Shown one piece after another: positions 46,801-55,577 of a stretch of DNA of 64,000 nucleotides. The notes under the pieces are model-generated. The model saw nothing but the letters and a program-made list of their open reading frames with translations, ran no database searches and was not told the DNA's origin. The first letter of the stretch is position 1; each line of letters opens with the position of its first letter. This stretch comes from Flavobacteriaceae bacterium (GTDB taxonomy: Bacteria > Bacteroidota > Bacteroidia > Flavobacteriales > Flavobacteriaceae): the NCBI GenBank assembly GCA_018608625.1, contig JABAZC010000058.1:22333-86332 (forward strand). The letters are read 5' to 3'. The position numbers and the translations under genes are program-made.

Positions 46801-47283
46801 CTGAAGGTCAAGCTCACTGTTGAGAACCGAGTTTTGATTGTTTCCTATGGTAACTCCTCTAGAGATACTCCCCGATGAAATTAACCCATCAAAAGGAGAA
46901 ATAGCTGGCGTTTCACTTGGCTCTGACAATCTGTAAAGCTTCTGCAAGTTCCCCGTTCGATTGACAATAACTGATTCCTCGATTTCTTGATACGTCTTTG
47001 TGATAAATTTCGGATATGTTAAGTAATGAACTCGAATAGAATCCTGAGTAGTGTTTTGTGTGAAACTCAAAGTGGCTTTTTGGAAATCTACAGAGTATAA
47101 TGCAGCTGAAATACGCTCGTTTTTTAAATTGGTGATAAAAAAGGAGGAAGGATTAATACTCACAGAGTCAAGCTGAATGTTGTCAGTAACCGTCACTGTT
47201 TTGAGTCTGTACAGTGAAGACGACTCTTGAGATGAGCTCCGGCTGATTGAGAAAAGAAATAAAATGATAAAAAAGTACTTCAT
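43849..47283 (-). CDS. Large outer-membrane beta-barrel-like protein, function unknown
   Basis: The 1144-residue protein starts MKYFFIILFLFSISRSSSQE, a signal peptide. I prefer this ATG at 47283 over one nine codons upstream. The N-terminal third holds soluble beta domains, including GLISSGSISRGVTIGNNQNS and VSGSETVYVNGVPLRRGATE, then YNIDYNAGEIIFNSTYPITS. The remaining two thirds are alternating aromatic/polar strands with short turns, typical of a large barrel. The last residue is Phe (IQIRAYF). I do not recognise a characterised family; it is not a standard TonB-dependent receptor (no plug motif seen). It faces xthA divergently. Confidence 0.8.
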   Translation of the reverse strand: MKYFFIILFLFSISRSSSQESSSLYRLKTVTVTDNIQLDSVSINPSSFFITNLKNERISAALYSVDFQKATLSFTQNTTQDSIRVHYLTYPKFITKTYQEIEESVIVNRTGNLQKLYRLSEPSETPAISPFDGLISSGSISRGVTIGNNQNSVLNSELDLQISGKLNDKVTLRASIQDSNIPLQESGYSQRLDEFDQVFVEVFSDKWRIRAGDIDLKNKDSYYAEFSKRVQGLSLSTHFKNNNSEYTAFAAGALVRGQFTTSQFIAQEGNQGPYKLVGQNNELYVLVVSGSETVYVNGVPLRRGATEDYNIDYNAGEIIFNSTYPITSEMRITVDYQSSARNYSRFIGYGGSQFKTEKWTIGASVYSESDLKNQPLQQSLSSDQVSILSNAGDNQSLMSAPSSSLESYNENRILYKKILVNDLEVFEFSTNSEDELYLVNFTSVGVEQGNYMIASSNAISNIYEYIAPVDGVKQGDYEPIVRLVAPVKLQLAVVNGSFVPNKNTFVNFEFAASKNDLNLYSSLEDQDNTGVATQLSIAHQLLKPSQIWKLNLTTDIDYIHENFRNLEGLYNPEFNRDWNLDQPYSNQLISDLGDQVFIKTAAKLAHPEIGQFNYQFQKLNYNENYEGQRHLVLAKLKIDRFQFFSNSSLLETNAKVSKSLFYRSNTQLKYSYDKGWAGVKFSTEHNEKKELVSNILNPVSQKFKSYELFKGIGDSTKVFAKIGYVHRVNDSIKDNLLTKVNSSNTYYLDSKWIQNKNTQLSLYANYREFKTEDSSSPSQKSINSRLQYSQKIANNLIHWNTLFETNAGRLPRQDFTYVEVEPGQGSFVWFDYNDNGIQELEEFEVAQFQDQAIYIRVLLPNQVYIRTHQNKLSQSLIFNPTQWSNSSQSNKKFWSHFYNQTSFLIDRKDKNNNQSIRLNPFYSKVEDQLGLQSNFRNQLFLNRGKQHYTVSYSYLDSKARNVLSFGYIELESVSHQLNITHKIKNQWLLNLQSNLDKISSESENFSSKNHQLNKTLLSPKVSYLLDQNKRFDLFYQYQKKDNSIGNLEQLIQEKYGFSFTLTQSQKAAISGEFNYFSNKFSGNPSSPVAYQMMEGLQPGTNFTWSLVAQKKLTKYLDLNLNYFGRKSETSRTIHTGTIQIRAYF

Positions 47284-47307
47284 TATAACTCTTAAACTGA
47301 AAAAAAT

Positions 47308-47315
47308 CAAAAATA
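47308..47315 (-). promoter_or_regulatory. Promoter of the large outer-membrane protein gene
   Basis: The minus strand reads TATTTTTG (TAnnTTTG), 24 bases upstream of the chosen ATG, which supports that start over the upstream one. Confidence 0.45.
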
Positions 47316-47405
47316 TTTTGTTGATATTTTTCGTTAAAACAAGACTAAATATTTAGGGTAAAAGTACTCTATTAATTATTTTAGCTAAAATTAATGATCC
47401 AATAG

Positions 47406-48167
47406 ATGAAAATTATTTCTTACAACGTTAACGGAATTAGAGCTGCGCTTAAAAAAGGGTTTATTGATTGGCTGAAAAGTGCCAATCCAGACGTGATCTG
47501 TTTACAAGAAATAAAAGCACAGGAAGATCAACTGGATTTAAGTGTTTTTGAAAATGCTGGATACCATTACAGTTATTGGTTCAGTGCTCAAAAAAAAGGC
47601 TATAGCGGCGTTGCTATTTTATCAAAAAAAGAACCAACTAACGTTGTCTATGGAACTGGAATTGAATCTATGGATTTTGAAGGTCGCAATATTCGTGTTG
47701 ATTTTGATGGAGTCTCAGTTATGAGTCTATATTTACCTTCTGGAACCAACTTAGCAAGGCTAGAACACAAGCTTGAATACATGGATTTATTTCAAGACTA
47801 CATAAACACACTGAAAAAAGAAGTTCCAAACCTTATTATTTGCGGAGATTACAACATCTGTCACGAAGCCATTGATATTCATGACCCTGTTAGGAACAAG
47901 AATATATCTGGATTTTTACCTGAAGAAAGGGCTTGGATGAGTCAGTTTTTAGAGAACGGGTTTGTGGATGCCTTTCGTGAATTTAATTCAGAAGCTCACA
48001 ACTATAGCTGGTGGAGTTATCGTGCGAACTCTCGTACGAATAATAAAGGGTGGCGATTGGATTACACATTAGTTACTCAATCTTTACAAGAAAAGTTGAA
48101 AAGAGCCGTTATTTTATCGGAAGCGGTCCATAGTGACCATTGCCCGGTTTTAGTTGAATTAAAATAA
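47406..48167 (+). CDS. xthA: Exodeoxyribonuclease III (AP endonuclease)
   Basis: XthA cuts DNA at abasic sites and trims 3' ends in base-excision repair. The 253-residue protein has the endonuclease/exonuclease/phosphatase fold motifs: MKIISYNVNGIRAALKKGF (Asn), DVICLQEIKAQEDQL (metal Glu), GYSGVAILSKKEP, NLIICGDYNICHEAIDIHDP (Asp and Asn), WSYRANSRTNNKGWRLDYTL and the terminal catalytic HSDHCPVLVEL. Length is normal. The OmpA-like gene follows after 23 bp. Confidence 0.97.
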   Translation: MKIISYNVNGIRAALKKGFIDWLKSANPDVICLQEIKAQEDQLDLSVFENAGYHYSYWFSAQKKGYSGVAILSKKEPTNVVYGTGIESMDFEGRNIRVDFDGVSVMSLYLPSGTNLARLEHKLEYMDLFQDYINTLKKEVPNLIICGDYNICHEAIDIHDPVRNKNISGFLPEERAWMSQFLENGFVDAFREFNSEAHNYSWWSYRANSRTNNKGWRLDYTLVTQSLQEKLKRAVILSEAVHSDHCPVLVELK

Positions 48168-48190
48168 ATTAATATTAAAAATTACATACA

Positions 48191-49150
48191 ATGTTTAAAA
48201 AAATTCTAGTTTTATCACTCATTATTTCTGTATCTAGTTCATGCGTATCTTCAAAGATTTATAAAGAATTAGACGGAAAATACACCTCTCTAAAAAACGA
48301 TTATGATACTTTAAGTGCACAAAACGAAGCCGTTATAAACGAAAGAAATTCCTTGCAAAATCAACTAGATCAGTTACAAAAAAAGTATGACTCTTTAATA
48401 ACAGATCGAAATGCACTGCAACAAGAACTGACAGCGCTTCATAAAAAATACGAAGCCTTAAATGAATCCTACTCAGCATTGGAACAAAATAGCTCCAAGG
48501 AAATCGCTGATAATATTCAGAAAAACAGAGAGCTTCTAGCACAGTTAGAAGCTAAAGAACTCGCCTTGGCTGCGGAAAATGACCGTCTTTTAAAGCTAGA
48601 AGCTGACATGCAAGAACGTTCTCAACGAATTGCAGAATTAGAGTTACTGATTACTTCCAAAGACCAAGCTATGCGTGATTTAAAAAATGCCATTTCAAGT
48701 GCCTTAACTGCGTTTGAAGGCAAGGGATTAACTGTTGAACAGCGGAATGGGAAGGTTTATGTGTCCATGGAAAATAAATTACTTTTTAAATCTGGTAGTT
48801 GGGCCATTGGATCTAAAGGACGTATCGCAATCGAACAGCTAGGCTCTGTTTTAGCAGATAATCCAGAAATTGCAGTACTCATTGAAGGTCATACAGATAA
48901 TGACCCTTTTTCAAGTGGTGGACAAATTGCCAACAACTGGGATTTATCTACTAAACGCGCAACCGCAATTGTTCAAATACTGAGTGAAAACGCAAGTATA
49001 AACCCTGAAAGCTTAACGGCGGCTGGACGTGGAGAATATGCGCCTATCACCTCTAACGACGATACGGAAGGAAAAGCAAAAAACAGACGAATTGAAGTTA
49101 TTCTTACTCCAAAATTAGATGAAATATCTAAGCTTTTAAATAACGATTAA
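48191..49150 (+). CDS. OmpA family lipoprotein with a long coiled coil
   Basis: The 319-residue protein has a signal ending SVSSSCVSSK (lipobox, about Cys18). A coiled coil rich in Asn, Gln, Leu and Lys heptads covers about residues 25-170. A C-terminal OmpA peptidoglycan-binding domain follows (MENKLLFKSGSWAIGSKGRI, IAVLIEGHTDNDPF, NWDLSTKRATAIVQIL, GRGEYAPITSNDDTEGKAKN, NRRIEVILTP). It would tether the outer membrane to peptidoglycan across the periplasm. Its stop overlaps the ATG of the next gene by one base (TAATG). Confidence 0.94.
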   Translation: MFKKILVLSLIISVSSSCVSSKIYKELDGKYTSLKNDYDTLSAQNEAVINERNSLQNQLDQLQKKYDSLITDRNALQQELTALHKKYEALNESYSALEQNSSKEIADNIQKNRELLAQLEAKELALAAENDRLLKLEADMQERSQRIAELELLITSKDQAMRDLKNAISSALTAFEGKGLTVEQRNGKVYVSMENKLLFKSGSWAIGSKGRIAIEQLGSVLADNPEIAVLIEGHTDNDPFSSGGQIANNWDLSTKRATAIVQILSENASINPESLTAAGRGEYAPITSNDDTEGKAKNRRIEVILTPKLDEISKLLNND

Positions 49151-50187
49151 TGAAATACACCAAACTACCAAGTACTGATATTAAAATAAGTGAAATTTGC
49201 TTAGGCACCATGACCTGGGGTAATCAAAATACCGAGGGTGAAGGGCATCAACAAATGGATTTTGCATTGGACCGAGGAGTTAACTTTATAGATACTGCAG
49301 AGCTATATCCAGTTCCGGCAACAGCAGAAACCCAAGGGCTAACAAGTAAATATATTGGCAGTTGGCTCAAAAAAAACAAGACTAGAGATCAAGTAATTAT
49401 TGCCAGTAAAATTGCAGGGCCTGGCGATTATACAGCACACATTAGGACCACTGGGTTTTCTCCACACTCTATAAAAGAAGCCCTAGATTTAGAACTCAAG
49501 CGCTTACAAACAGATTATATTGATTTGTATCAATTACATTGGCCCGAGCGTCAAACGAATACGTTTGGAGTTCGAGATTTTAAACCAAATCCAAACGATC
49601 GGTGGGTAGATAATTTTAATGAGGTATTGCACACCTTGCACACCTTTGTAGAGGCCGGTAAAATTCGAGCCGTTGGAATTTCTAATGAAAAAGCATGGGG
49701 AACAATGCGCTTTGCTGAAGAAGTTCGGAATCATAATTTTACTCCTATCAGCACCACACAAAATGCATATTCAATGTTAAACAGGGTTTTTGAAGGCGAT
49801 ATGGCAGAAGTTTCTATGCGTGAGAACATCGGACTTTTGGCATATTCTCCCTTAGCATTTGGAGTCCTTACAGGAAAGTATATTGAAGGGACCGCCGCAG
49901 ACAATGCACGTCTAAATTTGTTTCCGCGATTTGCACGCTATAGCAGCGAACAGTCAAGCGAAGCGACTAAGCAATACCTTCTGTTAGCAAAAGATTTAGG
50001 AATGAGTCTAACCACTTTAGCGTTGGCATTTGTCAACCAAAGACCATTTGTCACTAGCAATATTATTGGAGCAACTAATTTAGAGCAGTTGAAAGAAAAC
50101 ATTGACAGCATAAACATCCAGCTTTCAAAAGAAACACTGGACCGAATCAATGCAATTCACGCCAGCATACCCAACCCAGCTCCATAA
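49150..50187 (+). CDS. Aldo/keto reductase (Tas-like)
   Basis: The 345-residue TIM-barrel oxidoreductase of the NADP-dependent aldo/keto reductase family resembles E. coli Tas. It starts MKYTKLPSTDIKISEICLGT and has MTWGNQNTEGEGHQQMDFAL and FIDTAELYP (catalytic Asp and Tyr). Next come KIAGPGD (Lys), IDLYQLHWPERQTN (His) and YSPLAFGVLTGKY, ending with SNIIGATNLEQLKENIDSIN for cofactor binding. All four catalytic residues (D, Y, K, H) are present. The physiological substrate is unknown. Confidence 0.94.
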   Translation: MKYTKLPSTDIKISEICLGTMTWGNQNTEGEGHQQMDFALDRGVNFIDTAELYPVPATAETQGLTSKYIGSWLKKNKTRDQVIIASKIAGPGDYTAHIRTTGFSPHSIKEALDLELKRLQTDYIDLYQLHWPERQTNTFGVRDFKPNPNDRWVDNFNEVLHTLHTFVEAGKIRAVGISNEKAWGTMRFAEEVRNHNFTPISTTQNAYSMLNRVFEGDMAEVSMRENIGLLAYSPLAFGVLTGKYIEGTAADNARLNLFPRFARYSSEQSSEATKQYLLLAKDLGMSLTTLALAFVNQRPFVTSNIIGATNLEQLKENIDSINIQLSKETLDRINAIHASIPNPAP

Positions 50188-50205
50188 ATTTACACTAAAT
50201 AAGTT

Positions 50206-51252
50206 TTAGGCTTGATCCTTATTGGCTAATTGACCGCAGGCAGCATCAATATCTTTACCACGAGATCTGCGAACTGTAACAGTAATGTTTTTCGCTTCCA
50301 GCATAGAAACATATAAGTCGATAGCAGCGTTGCTCGCTTGTTGAAACACCCCATCATCAATAGGGTTATATTCAATAAGGTTAACCTTGCTAGGCGCAAA
50401 TTTACAAAAGTCAATTAATGCTTCAATATCTATTTTAGTGTCATTGATTCCTTCCCAAACGACGTACTCATATGTAATAATACGACTCGTTGCAGCATAC
50501 CAGTGTTTTAGAGCCTCACGTAAATCTTTCAATGGAAATGTTTCATTGAATGGCATTATGGAAGTACGAACGCTGTCAATCGCCGAATGCAAAGACACTG
50601 CTAAATTAAATTTAACCGCATCATCAGCCATTTTTTTAATCATCTTTGGAACTCCAGACGTAGACACAACAATCCGCTTTGGCGACATCCCTAAGCCCTC
50701 TTTAGACGTAATCTTTTCAATCGCCTTAAGTACGTTATTGTAATTCATTAAAGGCTCTCCCATTCCCATAAAAACAATGTTGGATAAAGGGCGATTGTAG
50801 TATAGTTTACTTTGTTTATCAATGGCTACTACTTGATCATAAATTTCATCAGGGTTAAGATTGCGCATGCGTTTTAAACGCGAGGTCGCACAAAACTTAC
50901 AATCAAGACTACATCCAACTTGAGATGATACACAGGCAGTAGATCGCTTAGCTGTTGGAATTAAAACTGATTCTACAATCATTCCATCATGAAGTCGGAT
51001 TCCATTTTTTATGGTCCCATCTGTGCTTCTTTGCATTGAATCCACTTTGATGTGATTAATGCTAAAATTAGCATCCATCATCTGTCGGGTTTCTTTTGAC
51101 AAATTTGTCATATCATCAAAATGATGGGCCCCTTTTTGCCAGAGCCACTCATAAACTTGGGTACCTCTAAAAGCTTGATCCCCATTAGAAGTAAAGAACT
51201 CTCTTAACTCCTCTTTTGATAAGGCACGAATATCTTTTTTGATGGTATTCAT
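50206..51252 (-). CDS. rlmN: 23S rRNA/tRNA (adenine-C2)-methyltransferase RlmN
   Basis: RlmN is a radical SAM enzyme that methylates C2 of A2503 in 23S rRNA and A37 of some tRNAs. The 348-residue protein has the cluster motif SQVGCSLDCKFCATSRLKRM (CxxxCxxC), the family opening LSKEELREFFTSNGDQAFRG with QVYEWLWQKG, NIVFMGMGEPLMNYNNVLKA, the RIVVSTSGVPKMIKK loop and the late catalytic Cys in DIDAACGQLA. Length is normal for Bacteroidota. Confidence 0.97.
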   Translation of the reverse strand: MNTIKKDIRALSKEELREFFTSNGDQAFRGTQVYEWLWQKGAHHFDDMTNLSKETRQMMDANFSINHIKVDSMQRSTDGTIKNGIRLHDGMIVESVLIPTAKRSTACVSSQVGCSLDCKFCATSRLKRMRNLNPDEIYDQVVAIDKQSKLYYNRPLSNIVFMGMGEPLMNYNNVLKAIEKITSKEGLGMSPKRIVVSTSGVPKMIKKMADDAVKFNLAVSLHSAIDSVRTSIMPFNETFPLKDLREALKHWYAATSRIITYEYVVWEGINDTKIDIEALIDFCKFAPSKVNLIEYNPIDDGVFQQASNAAIDLYVSMLEAKNITVTVRRSRGKDIDAACGQLANKDQA

Positions 51253-51275
51253 CTTAATTAAAACTATTAAACATT

Positions 51276-51304
51276 AAAAAAAAGCCTCAACATGGAGGCT
51301 TTTA
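51276..51304 (-). terminator. queA terminator
   Basis: On the minus strand the stem AGCCTC / GAGGCT with a short loop is followed by eight T residues. It lies between the queA stop and the rlmN start, so the two genes are separate transcripts. Confidence 0.85.
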
Positions 51305-51312
51305 AATTGGTT

Positions 51313-52362
51313 TTAGATGATCAGCATGGCATCACCATAACTATAAAATTTGTATTTTTCCTTAACTGCTTCTTCATAAGCCTTTTTTACAAAATCATGT
51401 CCGCCAAATGCGGCAGTCATCATTAAAAGTGTTGATTTTGGTGTGTGAAAATTAGTGATCATACAGTTTGCTATTGAGAATTCATATGGTGGGAAAATAA
51501 ATTTATTCGTCCATCCTGAATAATCATTCAGATTTCCTTTAGAAGATACGGAGCTCTCAATTGCCCGCATGGCGGTTGTACCTACTGCACAGATTCTACG
51601 TTTTTCTTTAAGTGCTGTATTTGTTTTATCTGCTGTTTGGATTGGTATAATGATTTCCTCACTATCCATTTTATGTTTAGATAAATCTTCAACTTCTACT
51701 GGATTAAACGTCCCTAAGCCAACATGTAGTGTGACCTCAGCGAAGTTAATTCCTTTTATCTCTAGGCGTTTTAATAAGTGTTTTGAAAAATGCAGTCCAG
51801 CTGTTGGAGCTGCGACAGCCCCTTCATTTTTAGCATAAATTGTTTGATAACGTTCCTCATCCTCAGGCTCAACCTCACGATTGATGTATTTTGGCAACGG
51901 TGTTTGACCAAGCTGAGTTAGTTTTTTCCTGAACTCCTCATAGGATCCATCATATAAAAAACGTAGTGTACGTCCTCTTGATGTTGTATTGTCAATCACT
52001 TCAGCGACCAACATTTCATCCTCACCAAAATAGAGTTTATTACCTATTCTAATCTTACGAGCAGGGTCTACTAATACATCCCATAAACGTTGCTCCGCAT
52101 TTAATTCTCTAAGAAGAAATACCTCTATTCGCGCACCTGTTTTTTCTTTATTACCAAACAAGCGAGCTGGAAACACTTTAGTGTCGTTCAGAATCATTAC
52201 ATCATCCTCGTTGAAGTAATCAATCAAGTCCTTAAACTGTTTATGCTCAATGGTTTGTTTTTCACGATTCAAGACCATAAGACGTGACTCATCTCTGTGT
52301 TCAGAAGGGTATTCTGCTAATAATTCGTCTGGTAATTCAAAGTTAAAATGCGATAATTTCAT
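51313..52362 (-). CDS. queA: S-adenosylmethionine:tRNA ribosyltransferase-isomerase QueA
   Basis: QueA adds the epoxycyclopentane ring from the ribosyl part of SAM to preQ1 in tRNA, the penultimate step to queuosine. The 349-residue protein has [97 protein letters not shown] and [18 protein letters not shown], all family signatures. Length is normal. Confidence 0.97.
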   Translation of the reverse strand: MKLSHFNFELPDELLAEYPSEHRDESRLMVLNREKQTIEHKQFKDLIDYFNEDDVMILNDTKVFPARLFGNKEKTGARIEVFLLRELNAEQRLWDVLVDPARKIRIGNKLYFGEDEMLVAEVIDNTTSRGRTLRFLYDGSYEEFRKKLTQLGQTPLPKYINREVEPEDEERYQTIYAKNEGAVAAPTAGLHFSKHLLKRLEIKGINFAEVTLHVGLGTFNPVEVEDLSKHKMDSEEIIIPIQTADKTNTALKEKRRICAVGTTAMRAIESSVSSKGNLNDYSGWTNKFIFPPYEFSIANCMITNFHTPKSTLLMMTAAFGGHDFVKKAYEEAVKEKYKFYSYGDAMLII

Positions 52363-52437
52363 GCTTGGTTTTTATATTTTCAAGTAGCGAATATACAACC
52401 TCAAAATAGGGGTTGTCAAGTATTTGAACTATTATTT

Positions 52438-53664
52438 TTAAGATTCGTAGATATTGAAACCTAATTCTAATAAATTTTCCCAAAAATCAGGGAAGGATTT
52501 AGAAACAACCTCAGCTTCTTTTATAGAAAAAGAAGTTAAAAGTACGAGAGGCGCAAACGCCATAGCCATACGATGATCGTTAAACGTTTCTACAGTACAG
52601 CCGGAAACTAATGGCTTTGGGTCTAAAAGAAACAAGCTATCACTAGTTATATTAAGGTCCGTGCCAAATTTATAAATCTCACTTTTCAATGCCTCTAAAC
52701 GGTCTGTTTCTTTGATTTTTAGGGTGTGTAATCCGGTGAGACGGCATTGTATTTGAAGCCCTAAACAAGTTACTACAATTGTTTGAGCAATATCTGGAGC
52801 ATTGGCTAAGTCGGAATGGATCGATATAGGCAACGATTTGTTTATTTTTTTTAAAATGATTTTAGAGCCTTCAAAAGTAGTTTCGACTCCCATTTGTTTA
52901 TAGATATCTTTCAGAACTGCATCGCCTTGTAGGCTGTCTTTTTTGTAAGTGCTCAGACGAACTTGAGTGCCTGGGGGACTCAATGCGATAATACTGTAAA
53001 AATAAGAAGCAGAAGACCAGTCAGATTCTACAGTGAGAGTTTTTAAATCGGTCTCTAAATAAGGGTTTACATTGATGGTTTGACCTTCAAAAGACGTCTC
53101 AACTCCAATTTGTTCTAATAATGATAGGGTCATATTGATGTAGGGAACCGATGTGATTTTTCCTTCGAGATGTAGCTTCAATCCATTTTCAAGCTTTGTA
53201 GCCATGAGTACTAATGCTGAAATGTATTGGCTACTTACATTTGCCTTCATTCGAACCTCATCTTTAAACAACCGTTTGCCTGTTATTCGCAGAGGAGGGT
53301 AGCCCTCTTGGCTAGCATATTCAATATCTGCTCCTAAGTCTCTGAGGGCATCGACTAGTATTTTGATGGGGCGTTCTTGCATTCGCTGAGAACCCGTCAA
53401 TAGTATTGTACTGCCTTCTAATGTTGCGAAATATGCTGTCAGGAAACGCATTGCCGTACCCGCATGATGGATATCTACAGTATTAGATTCCGTACTTAAT
53501 GCCTTAAGCATATACTGGCTGTCATCTGAATTAGAGATATTTTGTACTTCTAAACTACTAAAAAGAGCTTTAAGTAATAAAAGTCGGTTGGATTCACTTT
53601 TAGACCCTGTAATGGTAAGATCTGTACTTGAATTTATTTTTGAATTTTGGAGTTGAAGCTGCAA
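52438..53664 (-). CDS. aroA: 3-phosphoshikimate 1-carboxyvinyltransferase (EPSP synthase)
   Basis: AroA joins phosphoenolpyruvate and shikimate-3-phosphate, the sixth shikimate-pathway step. The 408-residue protein has GSKSESNRLLLLKALFSS (substrate loop) and IHHAGTAMRFLTAYFATLEG, the GxAxRxxT segment. KETDRLEALKSEIYKFG and FNDHRMAMAFAPLVLLT carry active-site residues, and MQERPIKILVDALRDLGADI is the internal repeat. It is slightly shorter than E. coli AroA (427), as usual in Flavobacteriaceae. A MazG-like gene lies two bases upstream. Confidence 0.96.
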   Translation of the reverse strand: MQLQLQNSKINSSTDLTITGSKSESNRLLLLKALFSSLEVQNISNSDDSQYMLKALSTESNTVDIHHAGTAMRFLTAYFATLEGSTILLTGSQRMQERPIKILVDALRDLGADIEYASQEGYPPLRITGKRLFKDEVRMKANVSSQYISALVLMATKLENGLKLHLEGKITSVPYINMTLSLLEQIGVETSFEGQTINVNPYLETDLKTLTVESDWSSASYFYSIIALSPPGTQVRLSTYKKDSLQGDAVLKDIYKQMGVETTFEGSKIILKKINKSLPISIHSDLANAPDIAQTIVVTCLGLQIQCRLTGLHTLKIKETDRLEALKSEIYKFGTDLNITSDSLFLLDPKPLVSGCTVETFNDHRMAMAFAPLVLLTSFSIKEAEVVSKSFPDFWENLLELGFNIYES

Positions 53665-53666
53665 AT

Positions 53667-53993
53667 CTATTTTAGTTTTTCGTTGCTATGGTGGCGGTTG
53701 TGATCCCTATTGGTTTTTAACTGTAGTTTTTTGTCAAAAGCTTCTTGTAAATTTACACTTGTTTGGTTGGCTAAACAGAGAACAACAAATAAAACATCTG
53801 CAAGTTCTTCTCCAAGATCTTTATTTTTGTCACTTTCTTTTTCACTTTGCTCGCCATAGCGTCGAGAAATAATACGGGCTACTTCCCCTACTTCCTCAGT
53901 AAGCTGCGCCATGTTTGTCAGTTCGTTAAAATAGCGAACTCCGTGGTTATTGATCCAATTATCAACTACTTTTTGTGCGTTTTGAAGGTCCAT
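53667..53993 (-). CDS. MazG-like nucleotide pyrophosphohydrolase
   Basis: The 108-residue all-alpha protein of the MazG/dUTPase-like superfamily has the metal site in AQLTEEVGEVARIISRRYGE (ExxE-type) and LGEELADVLFVVLCLAN (EExxD). It likely hydrolyses non-canonical or excess NTPs to monophosphates. Two bases separate it from aroA and it is co-transcribed with it. The tail HNRHHSNEKLK is basic and probably disordered. Confidence 0.93.
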   Translation of the reverse strand: MDLQNAQKVVDNWINNHGVRYFNELTNMAQLTEEVGEVARIISRRYGEQSEKESDKNKDLGEELADVLFVVLCLANQTSVNLQEAFDKKLQLKTNRDHNRHHSNEKLK

Positions 53994-54085
53994 TTATTTA
54001 GAATTATATGACTACTAAATTAGTCAATCTTCAAATTAAATCAAATTAAATCAACCACTAATAGTAATGGAAAAACAATAAATTA

Positions 54086-54535
54086 TCAGCGTTCTTTCGT
54101 GTCGATAATTATAGTCACAGGCCCGTCATTTGTCAGTGCTACTTTCATGTTAGCACCAAATTTACCTGTGTGAATTGTTTGATCTAAATCTGCTTCAAAT
54201 TGCTTTATAAATTGTTTGTAAAGTGGTTTGGCGATTTCTGGCTTTGCAGCTTTGATATAACTTGGTCGGTTTCCTTTTTTGGTTTGTGCATACAATGTAA
54301 ACTGACTCACTACTAAAGCGTCCCCTGCAATATCTTTGAGCGAACTATTCATCACCCCTTCGGCATCATTAAAAATACGGAGATTTGAAAGTTTATTACT
54401 TAACCAGCTAATGTCATCACTAGTGTCCGTGTCTATGATTCCCAAAAATACTACTAATCCAGACTCCATCTCGGCGATATTGATACATTCAACAGAAACG
54501 ATTGCTTGGGAAACACGTTGAATTACCGCTCTCAT
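54086..54535 (-). CDS. dtd: D-aminoacyl-tRNA deacylase
   Basis: DTD removes D-amino acids (and glycine misloaded on tRNA-Ala) from tRNA. The 149-residue protein has MRAVIQRVSQAIVSVE, GLVVFLGIIDTDT, the Gly-containing active-site loop DALVVSQFTLYAQTKKGNRP (SQxT) and FGANMKVALTNDGPVTIIID (the NxGP motif). Its start overlaps the rsgA stop by four bases, so the pair is translationally coupled. Confidence 0.96.
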   Translation of the reverse strand: MRAVIQRVSQAIVSVECINIAEMESGLVVFLGIIDTDTSDDISWLSNKLSNLRIFNDAEGVMNSSLKDIAGDALVVSQFTLYAQTKKGNRPSYIKAAKPEIAKPLYKQFIKQFEADLDQTIHTGKFGANMKVALTNDGPVTIIIDTKER

Positions 54536-55482
54536 TTTGGTTCGTAATTATCAGTTCGGTAATGCTCTTCATCGCCCTCTAATATTTGTGTGTAGCTTTT
54601 GTAGCGAGATGCTGCAACTTGGTTGTTTTCTATGGCTGATTTTACAGCGCACTGTGGCTCGTGTAAATGCAAACAATTATTAAACTTGCACGACTGCTTT
54701 AATGCAAATAGCTCTGGGAAGTAATTATCCAACTCGGAGGGTTCCATATCTACAACTCCAAACCCTTTGATTCCAGGTGTATCTATAATTTGAGCTTCAA
54801 AACTGAGATCAAACATTTCGGCAAAAGTAGTGGTGTGCTGCCCTTGTTTATGCTGATCAGAAATCTCTTTTGTCTTAATATTTAAGCCAGGCTCAATACT
54901 ATTAACTAAAGTGGATTTCCCAACACCCGAATGTCCAGCAAACATGCTTGACTTCCCAGTCATGAGGCTTTTCACGGCTTCAATGTTTTCACCTGTTTTA
55001 GCAGAGATACTTAAACACTGATATCCTATCCCTTCATAAAGGGTTGTTAGGTCCTTGACAATATCTTTAGTATTAGCATCATTTACGTCTACCTTATTAA
55101 AAAGCAACACTGCTTTAATTGAATACGCCTCGGTAGTCGCTAAAAAACGATCAATAAAACTTGTAAAGGTAGGGGGGTTATCAATAGTGACTAACAGAAA
55201 AACTTGATCAATATTACTAGCAATAATATGCGTTTGCTTCGAGAGATTGACTGATTTTCTAACGATGTAATTTTTGCGCGAATGTATTGTTTTAATGACC
55301 CCTGTTTGGGTATTATTACTAGTTTCTAAATCAAAATCTACCACATCTCCAACTGCTAAAGGGTTCGTGCTTTTGATACCCTGAATACGGAACTTTCCTT
55401 TTATACGGCAGTCATAAAACGTTCCGTCTTGTGCCTTAATCGAGTACCAACTTCCGGTAGATTTATATACGATTCCTGTCAT
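54532..55482 (-). CDS. rsgA: Ribosome small-subunit biogenesis GTPase RsgA
   Basis: RsgA is a circularly permuted GTPase that matures the 30S subunit. The 316-residue protein has an OB fold (MTGIVYKSTGSWYSIKAQDG), G4 FNKVDV, G1 GHSGVGKSTLVNSIEPGL, switch regions with HTTTFAEMFDL, DTPGIKGFG (G3) and a zinc finger CKFNNCLHLHEPQCAVKSAI (C-x4-C-x-H-x5-C). I chose the ATG at 55482 because MTGIVYKSTG is the usual start; the frame opens eight codons earlier. Confidence 0.96.
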   Translation of the reverse strand: MTGIVYKSTGSWYSIKAQDGTFYDCRIKGKFRIQGIKSTNPLAVGDVVDFDLETSNNTQTGVIKTIHSRKNYIVRKSVNLSKQTHIIASNIDQVFLLVTIDNPPTFTSFIDRFLATTEAYSIKAVLLFNKVDVNDANTKDIVKDLTTLYEGIGYQCLSISAKTGENIEAVKSLMTGKSSMFAGHSGVGKSTLVNSIEPGLNIKTKEISDQHKQGQHTTTFAEMFDLSFEAQIIDTPGIKGFGVVDMEPSELDNYFPELFALKQSCKFNNCLHLHEPQCAVKSAIENNQVAASRYKSYTQILEGDEEHYRTDNYEPK

Positions 55483-55544
55483 TCTTATTTTTAAATATCT
55501 TCGCAAAGAAACAAATTTCTTTTAAGACCTCATTTCTATGTAAA

Positions 55545-55577
55545 CAAAAAAGGCTCGCAATGCGAGCCTTTTTTTAT
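55545..55577 (-). terminator. Terminator of the phenylalanine/tyrosine operon
   Basis: A stem GGCTCGC / GCGAGCC with a three-base loop is flanked by an A-run (T-run on the minus strand). It ends the operon before rsgA. Confidence 0.9.

Noticed and set aside
53994-54085. Short tandem AAATTAAATC repeats between dtd and the MazG-like gene
   Set aside because: Only about 25 bp of low-complexity AT sequence; no regulatory meaning can be supported.
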